A stretch of DNA of 64,000 nt, taken from assembly GCA_025345505.1 (NCBI GenBank), contig JANVCC010000018.1, forward strand, positions 6,247,741 to 6,311,740, read 5' to 3'. The DNA is from Todiramphus chloris collaris. Taxonomy: Eukaryota; Chordata; Aves; Coraciiformes; Alcedinidae. The notes under the pieces are model-generated. The model saw only the letters and a program-made list of their open reading frames with translations. It was not told where the DNA came from and did no database searches. A program made the translations under genes and the position numbers. Positions 12,367 through 25,106 of the stretch are shown here, in pieces (position 1 is the first letter of the stretch; each line of letters starts with the position of its first letter).

Positions 12367-13120
12367 CTGAAAAAAATGTTATGAGGACTGTAATAAAACA
12401 ATACAAAAATTAAATGCAACAAAATCAAAGCCAGCTGAAATTCTACTGGCTGATCTATCATGTTGACTTTGAACAATGAAATATTACTTTTGTATTCTTT
12501 ATAATAGCTAAAAAGCGAGACATCGCTGCAGGAAGTGTATGAAGCAGGCCCTGCATCACCCTGAACTAGTTATTCCCTTTTTTCCTCTACCACTCCAGAA
12601 TAGTACTAGCTGTACGTACGTGAAAAATCTTAAGTATTGATTTCCTTTAATATATTTTTAACAACTGAAATAGTATAAATAGTATCATCAAGTCTAACTT
12701 CCTTCCCTGATTCTCATTTTTATCTGTGTTTTCTCAGCTTGGACAATGAACATCTTTTTAGTCATTTTTAATTTCAGATTTTCCTGTCTTAATGGATAAC
12801 CACAAGTATTGGACCATTTTCCCCATCCAATGCGTAGCTGAAGAGTCCTCTCTTACTCAAGACAGTGCTAATTATTCCTAAGTAACTCCTGACATATGTT
12901 TATCTAACCCGTTCTTAAAAAACCCAATATATAGTACCAGACTGTAATTACAAAACCAGTCCTTTAAATCTGGAGTCATCTGACCTAACTTTTAAGCACG
13001 TGAAGATCATAGATCATAGAGGTCATGCAATTTCACACATGGAAGTCTGAATTTATTTTCCATTGTCCACACAAGAGAAATTAACTTATATGTTAGTGGT
13101 TTAAATGTTAGTGGAAAATT

Positions 13121-13150
13121 GTTATATTTTTATATATATATATATATATG
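13121..13150 (+). repeat. (TA)n microsatellite
   Basis: A run of TA dinucleotides ends in TATATG. Confidence 0.9.
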
Positions 13151-15916
13151 TTAATCAGTCAGTATTATGGCTTTATTTTTCTAACAGACTGAGGGAATTT
13201 CACAGTCTTTCTGTGAAATGCAAATTGACTTTGCTGAGATTTAACACGTCCCTGCTGGTGCTATTATCTAATGGGCAAGCAGAGGACTGCCATTATCTCC
13301 CAGCTAATGACATTTGGGCCCCTCTCATATGAGTTTCCAAAGCGCTCAGTGCAATTCAACCTCTGCTTGCAGGGTGCCAAGGCCGTCCTTGAACTTTACT
13401 CTCCCCTTTCCTCCACTATCATTTGACACACAAGTGTGAACAGGCAGGTGTGATCAGATGTTTGGAGGCGTGTGGCACCAAAGGTCAGCCCTGGCACAGA
13501 GAGACTTCCTGCGCAGGAGGTGACCTTTGCAGCGTTACGCAGACTTGCCAGTTAAAACCATTAGTACTCGACAACTTGTGTCTTTTGGCAAGGATCCATC
13601 CCACTTGTCAACAAGCACCACGCTATCTTAACACACAAGGGAGTACGCAGCCAAACACCACGGGGTGATACTACAGACGAAACTGAGCCCAGGCTCCAGA
13701 CAAACACAAACCATTAGATCACTCAGAGGCAACAGTCACGTGTTTCACATCAAACATAACTTAAGACACTTCAAAAGTATAAAAGGCAGCACAGAAAGAC
13801 ACTGTCCATAGACATTGTTTAAAAAATTAGTACAGAATTCCCAATAATGTTCTAATTTCAGCAATCCAAACATAACCTTCTGCCATGTTGAGAAAAGCTC
13901 TAGTATGCCAACTGAAATTTAGCAGTGGGATGCTGAGGGGCAGTTTTCCAAAGCGATACTGGTGAAAGGCCTTCTCATTCTCCATTGGACCCCTGCTCAC
14001 TCATCCTGCAGCTGCCGGATGGAAATGTGTGATCCCCAACGTTTATATGGCTGTAGAGACCTGCCAAAACACTTCTAAAGTGGACCGGTTTCTCAGCTCA
14101 ACCTACAGCTCAGATGCACAGTGGAGAAGGCACCGTGATGCTGAAGTCACACCAATGCACTACGAACAGGCCCGCTGCTATCATCTCATACCTTTTGTCT
14201 ATCAGTGAATTGTGTCTCTGTAATTATCAAGAAATTTCTTTTCAAGTTTAGCACTTCACTGCACTCTACAATAAGGCTAATTGCATTTCTTTACATTTTA
14301 CCTACCATAGGTAGGTATTAATTAATGAAGTAGCCACAACTTGATTTTGTAAGTATGATGCTAATTGTTTCCCTCATTGTCCTTCCCCCAGAAACTTTTT
14401 TCACCTATAAGTAAGTCAAATCAGTCAAAAAAGTATGTCAAAATACTGACTCCACTGCAAATTCCTGTAAAATTTTCCCTTCAAACAAGCCACAATTTCA
14501 CACTTAGTTTGTAAATATTCTTATGCCGATGTAACTTGTGTCCAGCTGCTGTTTCTGTTCCCATGTCTACCTTTCCTTATTAACATTTTCTTTAGATTCA
14601 GTGATATCGTTGTCAATACAAAATGTAACTACACTGATCTTCATTGATACACTCTTGTGATTTGTACATTGCCTTGGTTCTGGAGTAACCACAGTTACAA
14701 GGATGTGTAATTTAAAAGAAGATATTATTTGTTCTGAAGAGGTATGTCTGAAAATGTCCTCGGAAAGATTATTCCAAAGGAACACTGTCATATCAAAAAT
14801 CCTTATCTACAACATAATTATTCTACCCAACTCAATTTTAAAATGGAAAGACTCTCCAAAGACTATCTCGTTTTTTATGTACATGATGTTATTTTGGTTT
14901 TGCATGTTGTTTATGATACACAACAAACCGGGTAATTAGCCAGGAGACTAATTTTTACTTCCTAGTGAATTCACAGCAATGCAAGTACCTTAGTTTGACA
15001 TAGAACTTTACACTAGTGAACTGGAAGGTCCAATTTCCTTCCCCAGAGCCAAGTTTTGGACTGTTTGGGTTTATGTCCTTTGTCTTTTGCAGCTGCATGT
15101 TAAATACCTGAAAAATGGTATGTCCAATACATTTCCCTTTAGTCTTTTTTTCTCCATTTCTCAAAGCCTGGAGCCACAAGGAACCCCCTGGAAGACCCTG
15201 CACCACTGAGCACAACATTCAGTTTTGCTGACACTGTGGAAAAACCGTGACCCCTTCAGGCTTTACTCAACCAAGCAGAACAAGCAAGATGTTCACGTGT
15301 CTCGCACACCATGAGCCTGTTCACACAGCCCACAGCCATCTTTGCCTTCTTGTAGCAGCATGACATCATTTTCTGCAAAATTTCTGATTTTATCCTTATT
15401 ACTAATCACCACCCAAAATTACGAAGAAACATTTTTAATCTAATAACAAAAACTACCTAAAATATCTGTACCTTTTAGCTACTGATCTTAGGCTTCACCA
15501 CATTGTATTTTAGGGGGCTAAATTACACAACAGTGCCTCGTTAAGTTTTCCCATTAAGAAATATGATCTCAATTTGCTCATTCAGTAGTGTCCCATAATC
15601 TGGATTAAAGACACTTTTTTAAGAAATTACGCTTAGGAAGTTAACAGGAATCTTCAAGTTATTCTTTTCCCTTTCAACATTATGTTCTTTGAATGTGTAC
15701 ATGTAAAAGCAAAGAAAAAAAATCTACAGAGTGCATAACTAATGACTCTACAGCATGTCTCCCCACCACATCCATTTCACCTTCTCTCCCAGACAATCTT
15801 TCCCTCTAACAGAGACTGATAACTCTTCTTTCTCCTATATTCTTATTAATGTTGTGTTTCCAACTAATTTGAAAAGCAGATGCCCAAATGAGACAACAAA
15901 TTAAGTTATGAGAACG

Positions 15917-15954
15917 CAAATCTGTTCTCAGTGGAGGGTCTGAGAACAGATTTG
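15917..15954. repeat. Perfect 15-bp inverted repeat with 8-base loop
   Basis: Arm CAAATCTGTTCTCAG (15917-15931) and its exact reverse complement CTGAGAACAGATTTG (15940-15954) flank TGGAGGGT. A G-U pair and one more base pair can extend the stem in RNA. Confidence 0.93.
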
Positions 15955-18806
15955 TGAGACTGTTCAGTGTTTAAGGATAAGCCTGACTCCATGCAAGCAC
16001 ATGTTTTTAAAAGACAAAATGTGTGCTTTAAACGAGCATGGCTGTAGGAAATGATTTCTAGAATTTCAGCTTTTTAAACACTTTTCCTTGCATAATTTCA
16101 CTGCCCCATTTTCTACCTTATATCCATCTCCTAAGGGGTTCTGCATCACTGAAATCCCTGAAGTAACAGAAGCATAATATAGATCAGCAGTAAACAGCTT
16201 GAAAAGTCTGTGGTGGGGAAAAAAAAAAAAAAGGAAAGAAAACAAGAGATGTTTATTTGCTTTACAGCTACTGAGAAATAACTGCTGTGGCTATGCACAT
16301 CATGGCTGTGTGACTAGTCATGGCCAGTGGCTGCTGGCCAAGTAGCCTACAGCAATTTTCATGCTGTTCTACGTTACAAAATAACCGGCCTGTGGTTATG
16401 CAAATAAGACACAAACTGTTGGGCATGGAAATAAACACCTAGGTGTAATAATAACTGCTTACACACCATCCTAGCGCTCTGGTAGGCTGAGACGATTCCT
16501 TTGCAAGCCAAAGATTACACAACTGACCCTATTTTACAGCTTTGCAAATAACTACGAGTTCTGGTGATATTTTTGGTTCATTTGTAGAACTCAGTTAGCA
16601 TTTCTACATATAAGAGAATCCACGGGATGAAAATAAAGGTCTTTGAAAATACTTGTGTATTTATAAGCATAGGAAACAAAAATAAACATCTTGAAAATAC
16701 CTTCTGAGGCATTCTTAAATAGCGACCTCCCCACCTGATAAAGCAATTGTAAAATGTTTATTTCTGTGTATTAATATGGATGGTCAACTTATGTTTATAA
16801 GACAAAAGTGTGAAATCGTTACCGTCAAACAAGACTCCTTGTGAGATTACAGGAATAAAATTATACTCAGCAAACTGTTCCTGTCTAGTAAAGCCCTTGC
16901 TGGCTCTGGCTCCCAGGCACCGAGTCAAAACGTTACACAGCCAGCCTCACCGCTGAAACACATCCCCAAAAGTTTTCTTATTTATAGATGACTTGACAGC
17001 ACTTTCAAAACACATCACCATCAATCTAAAAAAAAAATCACAGGCCATATCATAAGTGCCTTAGGAGGTGTGTTTTTCAGTTGCTCTTATTTGTTATCCG
17101 TAAGGAGAATGAGATTGAAAGCACAGGCTCTGTCTTACCCTCTGCAACGCACAGGAGCAGCACCCCAGGCACCTTCTCTGCCAGCAAGTGATGTAATACA
17201 GCGTGGAGAGTTCAAGCATATGCAGTCCTGTAGAGAGAAGGGAGCTGAACTGGAAAACTGGCAAACAAGCCTCACCAACCCACACGGTGTGACACAGGCG
17301 CGGGCAAGAGAGAGCAGAAATTCCTAGTGCTGTTACGTTCCTGTAACTCTTGCTACCTGTGTGCTCCCCAGAGCTAAAAGAACAAGAGAAATCAAATGAC
17401 AGCCATTGCCAGCTCTCAGGCAGGGCTCACCTCTGCTCACCTCTCTGAGAGCCATAATATACTAAGGCCCTAACCCTGTGACTGTTACCATACCTTGTCA
17501 ACACAAGATTAAGACTCCTAGATGAAATTTCTCAGATTTCCTTTTCAATTCTGGGCTAGTTTTGGGTTGTTCTCTCTCTATCGTTGCACCCTGTCTGTTG
17601 TTAATGAGGGAGAAAAAGGAAAGTGGAGAGGAGAAATCAAAACAGTGTTTGTTCATTTACTGATAAATTCCCATACCCCTGAGTGCCTGTGTTGGTGGCA
17701 CAACACAGAAAAGCTGGCATCTGCTCCACTGCTTATCCTAACTAAAAACGCAACCCTGGAAATCTACTAGTGATCTCAAATCTGTTATTCCTTTATTTAT
17801 TTGTGTATTTATTTACAGGGACTTGCAGCATCACCTGCCCGAGGCTGTCAAAAAGACTCTCATTTTAAAAATATAACCATTCAAAAACGTCCTGTTCTCC
17901 AGCTCTAGCCATTGCTGTCTCTATCTCATGGTCACTTCTCCTTTGCTCAAAAAGCTTCCAAAGGAAGCTGGAGAGTAACTTCTTTCAATTTGAATGGCAG
18001 GAATTGCTCTCACACAAACCTTTTTCCAGTATAATCATGTAAAAGAAGAGTTCTTAGTCCTTAAATTCTTCTAAATCACACTGAACTATCTTTCAGCATT
18101 TTGCAGGTGCCCTGTCAGGTATAAACCAGTCAAATTATGTTGAGCTTTTTTTGTATAGAGGCAGTACATGGAATTTTACCTTGTATCTCACAGGTATGTA
18201 GATATCTTCACCTATACTGCATCACAGGCCATTGAATTTAATCCAAAATCCATTCACTGAGCTCAAAAATTTGTCCATGGCTGAAACACAATCTGCATTT
18301 TAATAAGATGCCCCTGAAAGCCACCAAGTTTTAACTTGAACATGCCTGTAGAAGATCTGCTCGGTTGGCAGTTTGTCCCGGTGACTGCAAACTCAGCGTG
18401 TCTAACGTATTTGAATTCACCCACATCTCTTGTTAAACCTTCCTTCACTGACTTAAAGAACTCTTCAGTTCTGGTTCTTTCCCCCTGTAAAGGCATTCAT
18501 GCAATATGGCCAAGTCACCACCTAGTGTTCTTCTTTGGCTAAGTTTGTGCTACTTACATCTTTGACCTCGGAACCATTTCAAGCTTATTTTTTTTCCAAA
18601 CCTTTGTCAGCTCTTTAAGGCACCTTTTCCAGTGTTTAAAAATCATATTAAAACCATGGGTTTCAAAAGTGGTACGATGACCAGACCGCTCTGCGGTACT
18701 AAAGTAATGACAAAGGGGCACAGTCTGGCAATGGAATTGGCTTTGAAAGGGCCTCAGAGACTTGTAAGAACTTATGCCCCATGCAATACATCAGGACCAA
18801 AGAAAT

Positions 18807-18843
18807 TGTATTGGAGGGGTTCTGTATTGGAGGGGTTCTGTAT
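18807..18843 (+). repeat. 16-bp tandem repeat, 2.3 units
   Basis: TGTATTGGAGGGGTTC occurs twice in a row from 18807, and the first five bases occur a third time. Confidence 0.92.
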
Positions 18844-19885
18844 CGTATTTACGTGCCTTCTTCACTTAAATGTGAAAAGAAAACCAAGCACAAACCAAAG
18901 CAGGCACGTATCTCCTGCATCTTTATCTTGTGCAGAGGGATCCAAAGAATTCATGACACTTACGGGCTTCACCTTCAGGCCAGTGTCCTATCTGCTGGCT
19001 GGTAGGAGCAGTCTATCCTACCACCCTCTGCGGGGTTGAACTGACCCCTGGGAGCAAGGCCAGTCCACTCACACTGCTGGCAGCCCTCCCATGATGGGGA
19101 CTCGATGTCCTCCCACCCAACACCCCCCTTTCTCCTCTGGTCCCTTCTCAGGCCTCAGAGTTGCACGGGGTGGGACAGAAGATGCCTGGGAAGACCCTCC
19201 CGCCTCGTAGCAAGGTTCAGGCCAGATCAGGCGAGGCTGGACCCAGTTTTAGTTCCCAGCTGTGAAGAAGTGTTCAGACCCCAGGTTCTGCCAGAGAGTC
19301 AGTCTGTTTCAGCTTGAGCTGGGTACCTGGAGACAGACACCCCTCGGTTGCTCCCCTGGGCCTGTCAAGGCCTCCATCTATTGCACAAAGTGTCTGTCCC
19401 CGGGACATGCAGGGATTTTTGATCCGATTAGCTCGTTTAATAGCTGCTCTTCCTCCACGGTGACCAGGCTAACATCATTTGACTTCTCCCTATTCATGTA
19501 GCTTCATCGTCCTCCCATCTTAGCTACACCTGCAGCCCCTCCGTTCTCTGCTGGCTTCCGATGGAAGGGCTTCTCTCCTCCCCTGAAGGGCCTCTCCTCC
19601 AATTACGGGTTCGGTCCGGTTCGTCTCCTTGCACTCGGCTCCGTTCGGAGCACGCTCAAGCCCCGCTAGGGTCTGCGGCCTCAGCGCTCCAGCCACGGGG
19701 GCCAAGCACGGCCACAGGCGCTGCAACGGCGCCGAATGCTCCGCACCAAAACGATCTTAGCGCCACAACTATTTTCATCCTCACCAGTCGGACGCGTCCC
19801 ACCGGGAGCGAGGGAGAGGCCGAGCCCCGAGCCCCGCTGCCCTCCCCCGCCCCCCCCCAGCGGCAGCAGCCGCCCCCCGCCCCGC

Positions 19886-19907
19886 CGCCTCCTGGGAGCT
19901 GTAGTTC
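19886..19907 (-). promoter_or_regulatory. ZNF143 / SBS-type promoter motif
   Basis: The minus strand reads AACTACAGCTCCCAGGAGG, close to the known ACTACAATTCCCAGCATGC consensus bound by ZNF143. This motif is typical of CpG-island promoters, often bidirectional ones. The transcription start is probably within about 100 bases of it. Confidence 0.55.
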
Positions 19908-19929
19908 CAGGGACCTGCCCTTGCAGGAG

Positions 19930-20089
19930 CCGCCCGCCGGGTCATGGAGCTCAGCCGAGCCCGGGTAGAGCGCCGCTGCTGAGCGCCGAAGGAGGAGCGT
20001 CGCTGCGCGCCCCCCCGCGGCCGGGCGGTGCCGAGCTGGGCGGGGCCGGGAGGAGGGGCCGGGCCGCGGCCGGGAGGTGCCCGCCAAAG
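19930..20089 (+). other. Likely non-coding first exon of WDCP
   Basis: A strong donor (AAAG then GTAAGC) ends a GC-rich stretch at 20089. The 5' boundary is a guess based on the promoter motif just upstream. The predicted splice joins either the acceptor at 20766 or directly the one at 23224. No coding frame is claimed. Confidence 0.45.
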
Positions 20090-20766
20090 GTAAGCGCCGT
20101 GTGCCGCCGCACGGCTGCGGGCGCCGCGTCACCCGGGCCGGGCTGAGCCGCCGGGAGGGTGAAGCTGCCGGCCGTGGCGGGAGAAGGAGCGAGCGCGTCG
20201 CTGGGGAATAGCGGTGCGGGCGGGCCCGCGCAGGGAGCGGCGGGTCGCTGAGTGCGGGCGGGCGGGCGGGCGGCGGCGCCGCGGGGGAAGTGGCGCGGGC
20301 GGGCGGGTGGGTTTGGGCACTCTCTCGCCCTCTGCCATGGCCGCGGCTGCCGGAGGGTTCCCCGCAGCGTCTCCCTGGAGCCCCGAGGGGCTGGCGACAG
20401 GCGCCGTGTTTCCCGGGCGACAGGCCCGGGACACCCGCCCCGGGGCAAGGCGGCCTTTGCCGGGCCGGGTGCGAGGGCGTGAGGCGAGGCGAGGCCCGGC
20501 CCGGGGCAGCCCGGAGGAGGCTGCCCGGCGGGGAGCGGGAAGCTGGTGGGATGGCAGCCCTGCTGCTGGGGGCATACCTGGCACCCCCGGGGCCATGGCC
20601 CACACAGCTGGACGTGCTGGTGGCCCCAGTGATGGGGTGTGGGGGCAAGTGGTGGCCCGAGTGCCAGGGGCTTGGGGACAAGTGGTGGGCCGAGCACCAG
20701 GGGCTTGGGCATGAGGTGGCTGGAATGCAGTGGTCAGTGTGTGTCTTGCTGCTTATGTTTTTCCAG

Positions 20767-20881
20767 GTCCGCTGGGGACAGCCTGAAATGTCTCCTGCAT
20801 CCCAGGAAGCTGTCCAGATGGGCCAGGAGGCTTAGTGCCTTCGCGTGTCTTCAGAGGCGTGTTGCCATCTCCCTGCCGTTG
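20767..20881 (+). other. Possible second 5' UTR exon of WDCP
   Basis: The stretch lies between a good acceptor (pyrimidine run ending TTCCAG at 20766) and a GTAAGC donor at 20882. It is 115 bases long and contains no conserved coding sequence. It may be an optional leader exon. Confidence 0.3.
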
Positions 20882-23224
20882 GTAAGCGTGAAAGAACGAA
20901 CAGCTAACGGTTTGAGTTTCCTTCAAGTGGTGGTTGCTAAACAAGGCTGAGGTTTGTTATACTGGAGTTTAAGAGGAGAGCCAGGTAGATGGTGGAGAAG
21001 TTGATTGGGAAGTATCTCAAGGGCTCTTATGTCATGAAGCAGGGTCCAGTGTACTTAAACTTGTCCCTGACAGATCTTTACTTAACTGGCTCTTATGGAT
21101 TATGAAATTCATGGAGTCCCTTCTCCCCCTCTCCAAGGTAATCTGCTTCAATGCTTAGTTATCATACATAGTTAGAATTTTTCTTTAAGAGCTGACCTAA
21201 ACCTCCTTGGTTGAAACTAAGCTGATTATTACCTTCAGCTATCCAGAGTAGACCTGGAGAACAATGGCTCAGCATTCTCTGGTCAGCAGACTGGTGGCTG
21301 TTAGCAGGTTTCCACTCACAATCATCTCCAAACTGGGTGAATCCACTTTTCATGTCTCTCTGGTGCCTGAGCTCTGTTAAGCATTTCCAGCATCCTTGGA
21401 CTGTTAAACTCAGAACGAGGAAGCAGGGTAATTATCTCCCTCGTGTATGGCATCCCTCCTAAAAACATTCCAGAATGATACTTTTTTATTTGGCAACATT
21501 CTCATGTTATTGAAATAATCAATCTGGGATCCACTGTAAGGCAGATCCTTTTTTGCTGTGCTGCTCCCCAGGGAATTATTCCTGAAATAACTCGACCCCA
21601 TGTTTTGTTTTGGGGTTTTTTTTTGTTTATTAAGTATATTATTTTGCACTTGTTACTAGTTTGAGAAGTTACCTTGATCATTAGAACTCTTTTCATCTAA
21701 TTTTAGTTTCTGAAATTTGCTCTTCCAATCTCCTTCCTTCAAGTTTGGAGTCAAATACTAAATTAAAATACCCAGCAGTGCCAGGGCCTGCACATTTTGA
21801 CAAACCCTGACAGTTTGACTTTCTCAAAACACTTTCTTCTTGTTTTTCATGTTTCCTGCTAAAGCTACAGCACATTCTGTGCCACGGCTTTGCAGCTGAG
21901 ACAAATCCTACAGAGAATCTTCAGTGAGGAAACCATCAATTCTTCTGAGCTGGCTTCTGGGCCAGGATTGTTCACAGCTCAAAAAGCAGAAATAGTGTAA
22001 AATCCTGAACCCTTGTGAAGTTTTGGTGCCTCTCATATGGCTTCTGGGTGTCCCAGACAGCTGGTTACAGATTAGGGTGAATAATGATGGCTTGCAGTTC
22101 CCTATTCTTCCTCTGGAAGCTGTTTTACTATGGAAAGAGAACTGAAAAGGCTTCTCCTGTGACATCAGGCAAATCATATTTTTCAGAACCAGTGGAATTA
22201 AGGTTTTCTCTAGGTTTATTTCCTTCCTGTAAAATAGTAATTTCTACTTTGCAGGACACTACGAAAATAGGTACTCTGAAAGCAATATCCAAATGATAAA
22301 AATGTCCCCAGATGTTAAAAAACAAACCCTGCATTTAAAAATGTACGTATATTTTTCTGTGGATATCCAGGTCTGTGGAAATACCACTCTGCAGGCATAG
22401 CCAGCTGCCTGCCTACTTCTTTCACCCCTCCTACCCAACAACCAGCAGGGAGCTAAAGGGTGATTTGTGACCTTTGACAGAAAGCTGCTGAATCACTTAG
22501 GAAAGAAAAAAATCATCATCACTGCATTAGAAGATGTTGAAGATTGTGTGTCATTCATACGTGTGTCATTCATGTTGTGGTATGGCTCATGCCTGAGGTG
22601 GATGGGTCTGTCCCTCTCCTGTGTTCTAAGTTGTTTAAAGTCATTTCTTTCTCATTTCCTGGAGAAGAATGTGCTTTGATCCTAATGTTCTTCAAAATTG
22701 TATTTGTTTGGTTTTTTTTTTTAGAGAGTTTTCTGGAATAACCATAGAAACTCCTCCTTGAAACTCCTCCTTCTTACCCACTTAATACAGGATCAGATTT
22801 ATAGATAATACATTAATACTTGGCTAAAGTAAGGGATTGCTTTATCTGATCACAAATGGTCCATGGAGCTGAGAGTGAGAGGAGATATTTTGAAAACCTT
22901 TCATACTGAATTCATTTGAAGAATATTCTGAGAAGCAGCAACTTGTCAGCATGAAAGGACTTGTGATGAAAATGCAGCAGACTAAGCCCATTTAAACAGC
23001 AAAGTTTCTTTCTCTTAAAATTGCATTTCACTGTGTAAACATCATAAACCAAAAAAAACCCATAATCTAGGGCTGGGGATTAAGCATAGATGGACAATTA
23101 CAATATTGACTTCACTGGAAGGAAAAGTCCAGCATTAGCAGGGTCATAAACTAAATAATTGTATACGTATTGTCCTCTATCCTCTACTATAATTCTTTTT
23201 GTCTTTTCATTTGAGTTTGTTTAG
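20882..23224 (+). other. WDCP 5' intron
   Basis: This is AT-rich sequence without a recognised repeat or exon. A short tandem repeat of GTGTGTCATTCAT lies near 22545-22575. Confidence 0.5.
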
Positions 23225-25106
23225 ATGTCTCGCATTAAAAATCATGGAGCTGGGAAAGGCAAAGCTGCTGAGAACCGGCCTCAACGCTTTACATCAGGCC
23301 ATCCACCCTGTGCACGGGATTGCCTGGACAGATGGGAAGCAGGTGATCCTCACTGCTTTGCATCTTCACAACGGAGAGCCGAAATTTGGTGACTCGAGTG
23401 TCGTTGGTCAGTTTGAACACGTCCATGGACTCTACTGGGGCCCGTGTCCCCCTGATGCCCCAGCTCTGCTCGCCGTTCAACATAAAAAACACATCACCGT
23501 TTGGCAGCTCTGCTTTAGTGTCACGGAAAGAAATAAGCTCTTAGTTTCTCAGATCTGCGACATCAGCGAGCCCTTTCCAGTGCTCCCCCAGGGCTGCGTG
23601 TGGCACCCCAAGAAGGAGATCTTGGCCGTGCTCACCACACGGGACGCCTCTGTCTTGCACTCTGTTCACCTCAACAGCTCCCGCCTTAGAGCGGACATCA
23701 AAGGCAGCGGGCTCATCCACTGCGCCTGCTGGACCAAGGAAGGCAATCGCTTGGTGGTGGGAGTGGGCAGCGCCCTCCACTCTTACATTTGGGATGATGC
23801 TCAGAAGACGCTGAATGCTTGTTCCTTTTGCCCCATCTTTGATGTGGGAGGCTACATCTGTGCTGTGGAAGCCACTCTCAACTTCCAGGTTGCTGTTGCC
23901 ACTGAGCTTCCTCTAGACAAGATCTGTGGCTTAAATGCTGGCGTTGCGTTCGAAGTTCCAGCGAGCGTCGAAACGGAGTCCTTCCCTTCGCAGTCCAGCT
24001 TAGGTGGTGATGAAGAGGTTTCCGTGGATGGGGGGAAGAAGTCACTGGACTCTGAGAAACCCTTGTCTGTTGTTACCTCTCCTGTAGATCTAACTCACAT
24101 ACTTTCTGGCAAGCAGGGTGCTGATTCCAGTCCTCTTCTTCATCTGAGGCCCAAGGACTACCTAACGGGAAGCGGCCAAGATTCTTCACATCTCATCTTG
24201 GTGACTTTTGAAAGAAATGTTACTTCTACCAAAAAAGTCAGCATCCCAGGCATTCTGGTTCCTGATATAATGGCTTTTGACCTCAAAACTCAAACTGTAT
24301 CAGTTGCCTCTAACACTTGTAACATTATTTTAGTCTATTCACTGACTTCATCCAATTTACCCAATATTCAACAAATTCAGCTAGAGAAGAGTGAGAAACC
24401 AAAGGGTTTGTGCTTCTTGACCAATAAATTGTTACTGATACTGGTTGGAAAACAAAAATTCACTGACCCTGCTTTTCTTCCCTCTTCGAGATCAGACAAA
24501 TACATGATCCGGTTGATGATTAAGGAACTAATACTTGAAGTGGGTCCTTCAACATCTGCACCAGTTAATGTGAGCTCCAGTTTGAACCTTTCAGGTGTAC
24601 CTCATGATCTCTGTACAGATGTGCACCTTCTCAGCCGTGGACTCTTGATACCAGATCGTGCTGCCATTCACTCCCCTACCAGCAGAAGGAAACTCATTGA
24701 AGAAATTAAGAGTCCCGTTTACGAACGAAGCCTGTTGTTGAACATGAGTGACCTCAAAGACAAAAAGAGTTCCATGAATTTTCCTCCAGCTGTTGAGTCT
24801 CTCGATGCCGAGCCAATGAGTCGGACTGCCTCACTGTCTGCCACATCCCTGGCATCTTCTAACAAGCCAACATCTCCCAAAAGGCAGGCAGATGCCCCTT
24901 CTAAAATACCAAATTCTTACAAGAATAACCTGTTAAGTGAAAAGGAGGCAAGTTACTTTTTGAAAAACATAGAAAAACTATCTGGTAACTTCACAGAATT
25001 ACAGCATCATCTCTGTGAGTTAACTGAGCTGTTAAAATCTGGGAAGAGAAATCTCGCCGGGTACCCGTCTTCTCAGGAACCCGCTTTTATTAACATCATC
25101 TGCCAG
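23225..25106 (+). CDS. WDCP: WDCP first coding exon
   Basis: The acceptor is a pyrimidine-rich run ending in AG at 23223-23224, so 19 bases of 5' UTR precede the ATG at 23244. The exon codes residues 1-621 without interruption and ends in a CAG codon followed by a GTAACT donor at 25107. If the intron were retained, the frame would run another 42 codons to a stop at 25232, but that tail does not resemble WDCP. One very large exon carrying the WD-repeat region and coiled coil is the usual structure of this gene. Confidence 0.95.

Larger units (their letters stand above)
11901..19559. other. Long stretch without recognised gene
   Basis: Apart from the items listed separately (the exon-like segment at 12228, the inverted repeat at 15917, the 16-bp tandem at 18807 and two possible conserved blocks), I see no exon. 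FKBP1B, expected here by synteny on the minus strand, was looked for by its conserved motifs and not found. Confidence 0.4.
19560..20700 (+). promoter_or_regulatory. CpG-island promoter of WDCP
   Basis: About 1.1 kb is strongly GC- and CpG-rich in an otherwise AT-rich window, with CCGCCC/GGGCGG (Sp1-type) boxes and no TATA box. It contains a ZNF143/SBS-like motif and a good splice donor at 20090. It lies 2.5-3.7 kb before the WDCP start codon, so it is most simply the WDCP promoter with a non-coding first exon. In mammals this island is shared with FKBP1B in the opposite direction; no FKBP1B exon was recognised here. Long minus-strand open frames across it are by-products of base composition. 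Confidence 0.8.

Noticed and set aside
12660-13030. Possible ancient CR1 remnant (ATCAAGTCTAACTTCC, TTTATCTAACCCGTTCTTAA)
   Set aside because: Only short scattered resemblance; not enough to call without alignment to consensus.
19656-20714. Overlapping long open frames on both strands (up to 341 codons)
   Set aside because: They lie in the CpG island, where stop codons are rare. Products are Pro/Arg/Gly/Ala-rich low-complexity and match no family.
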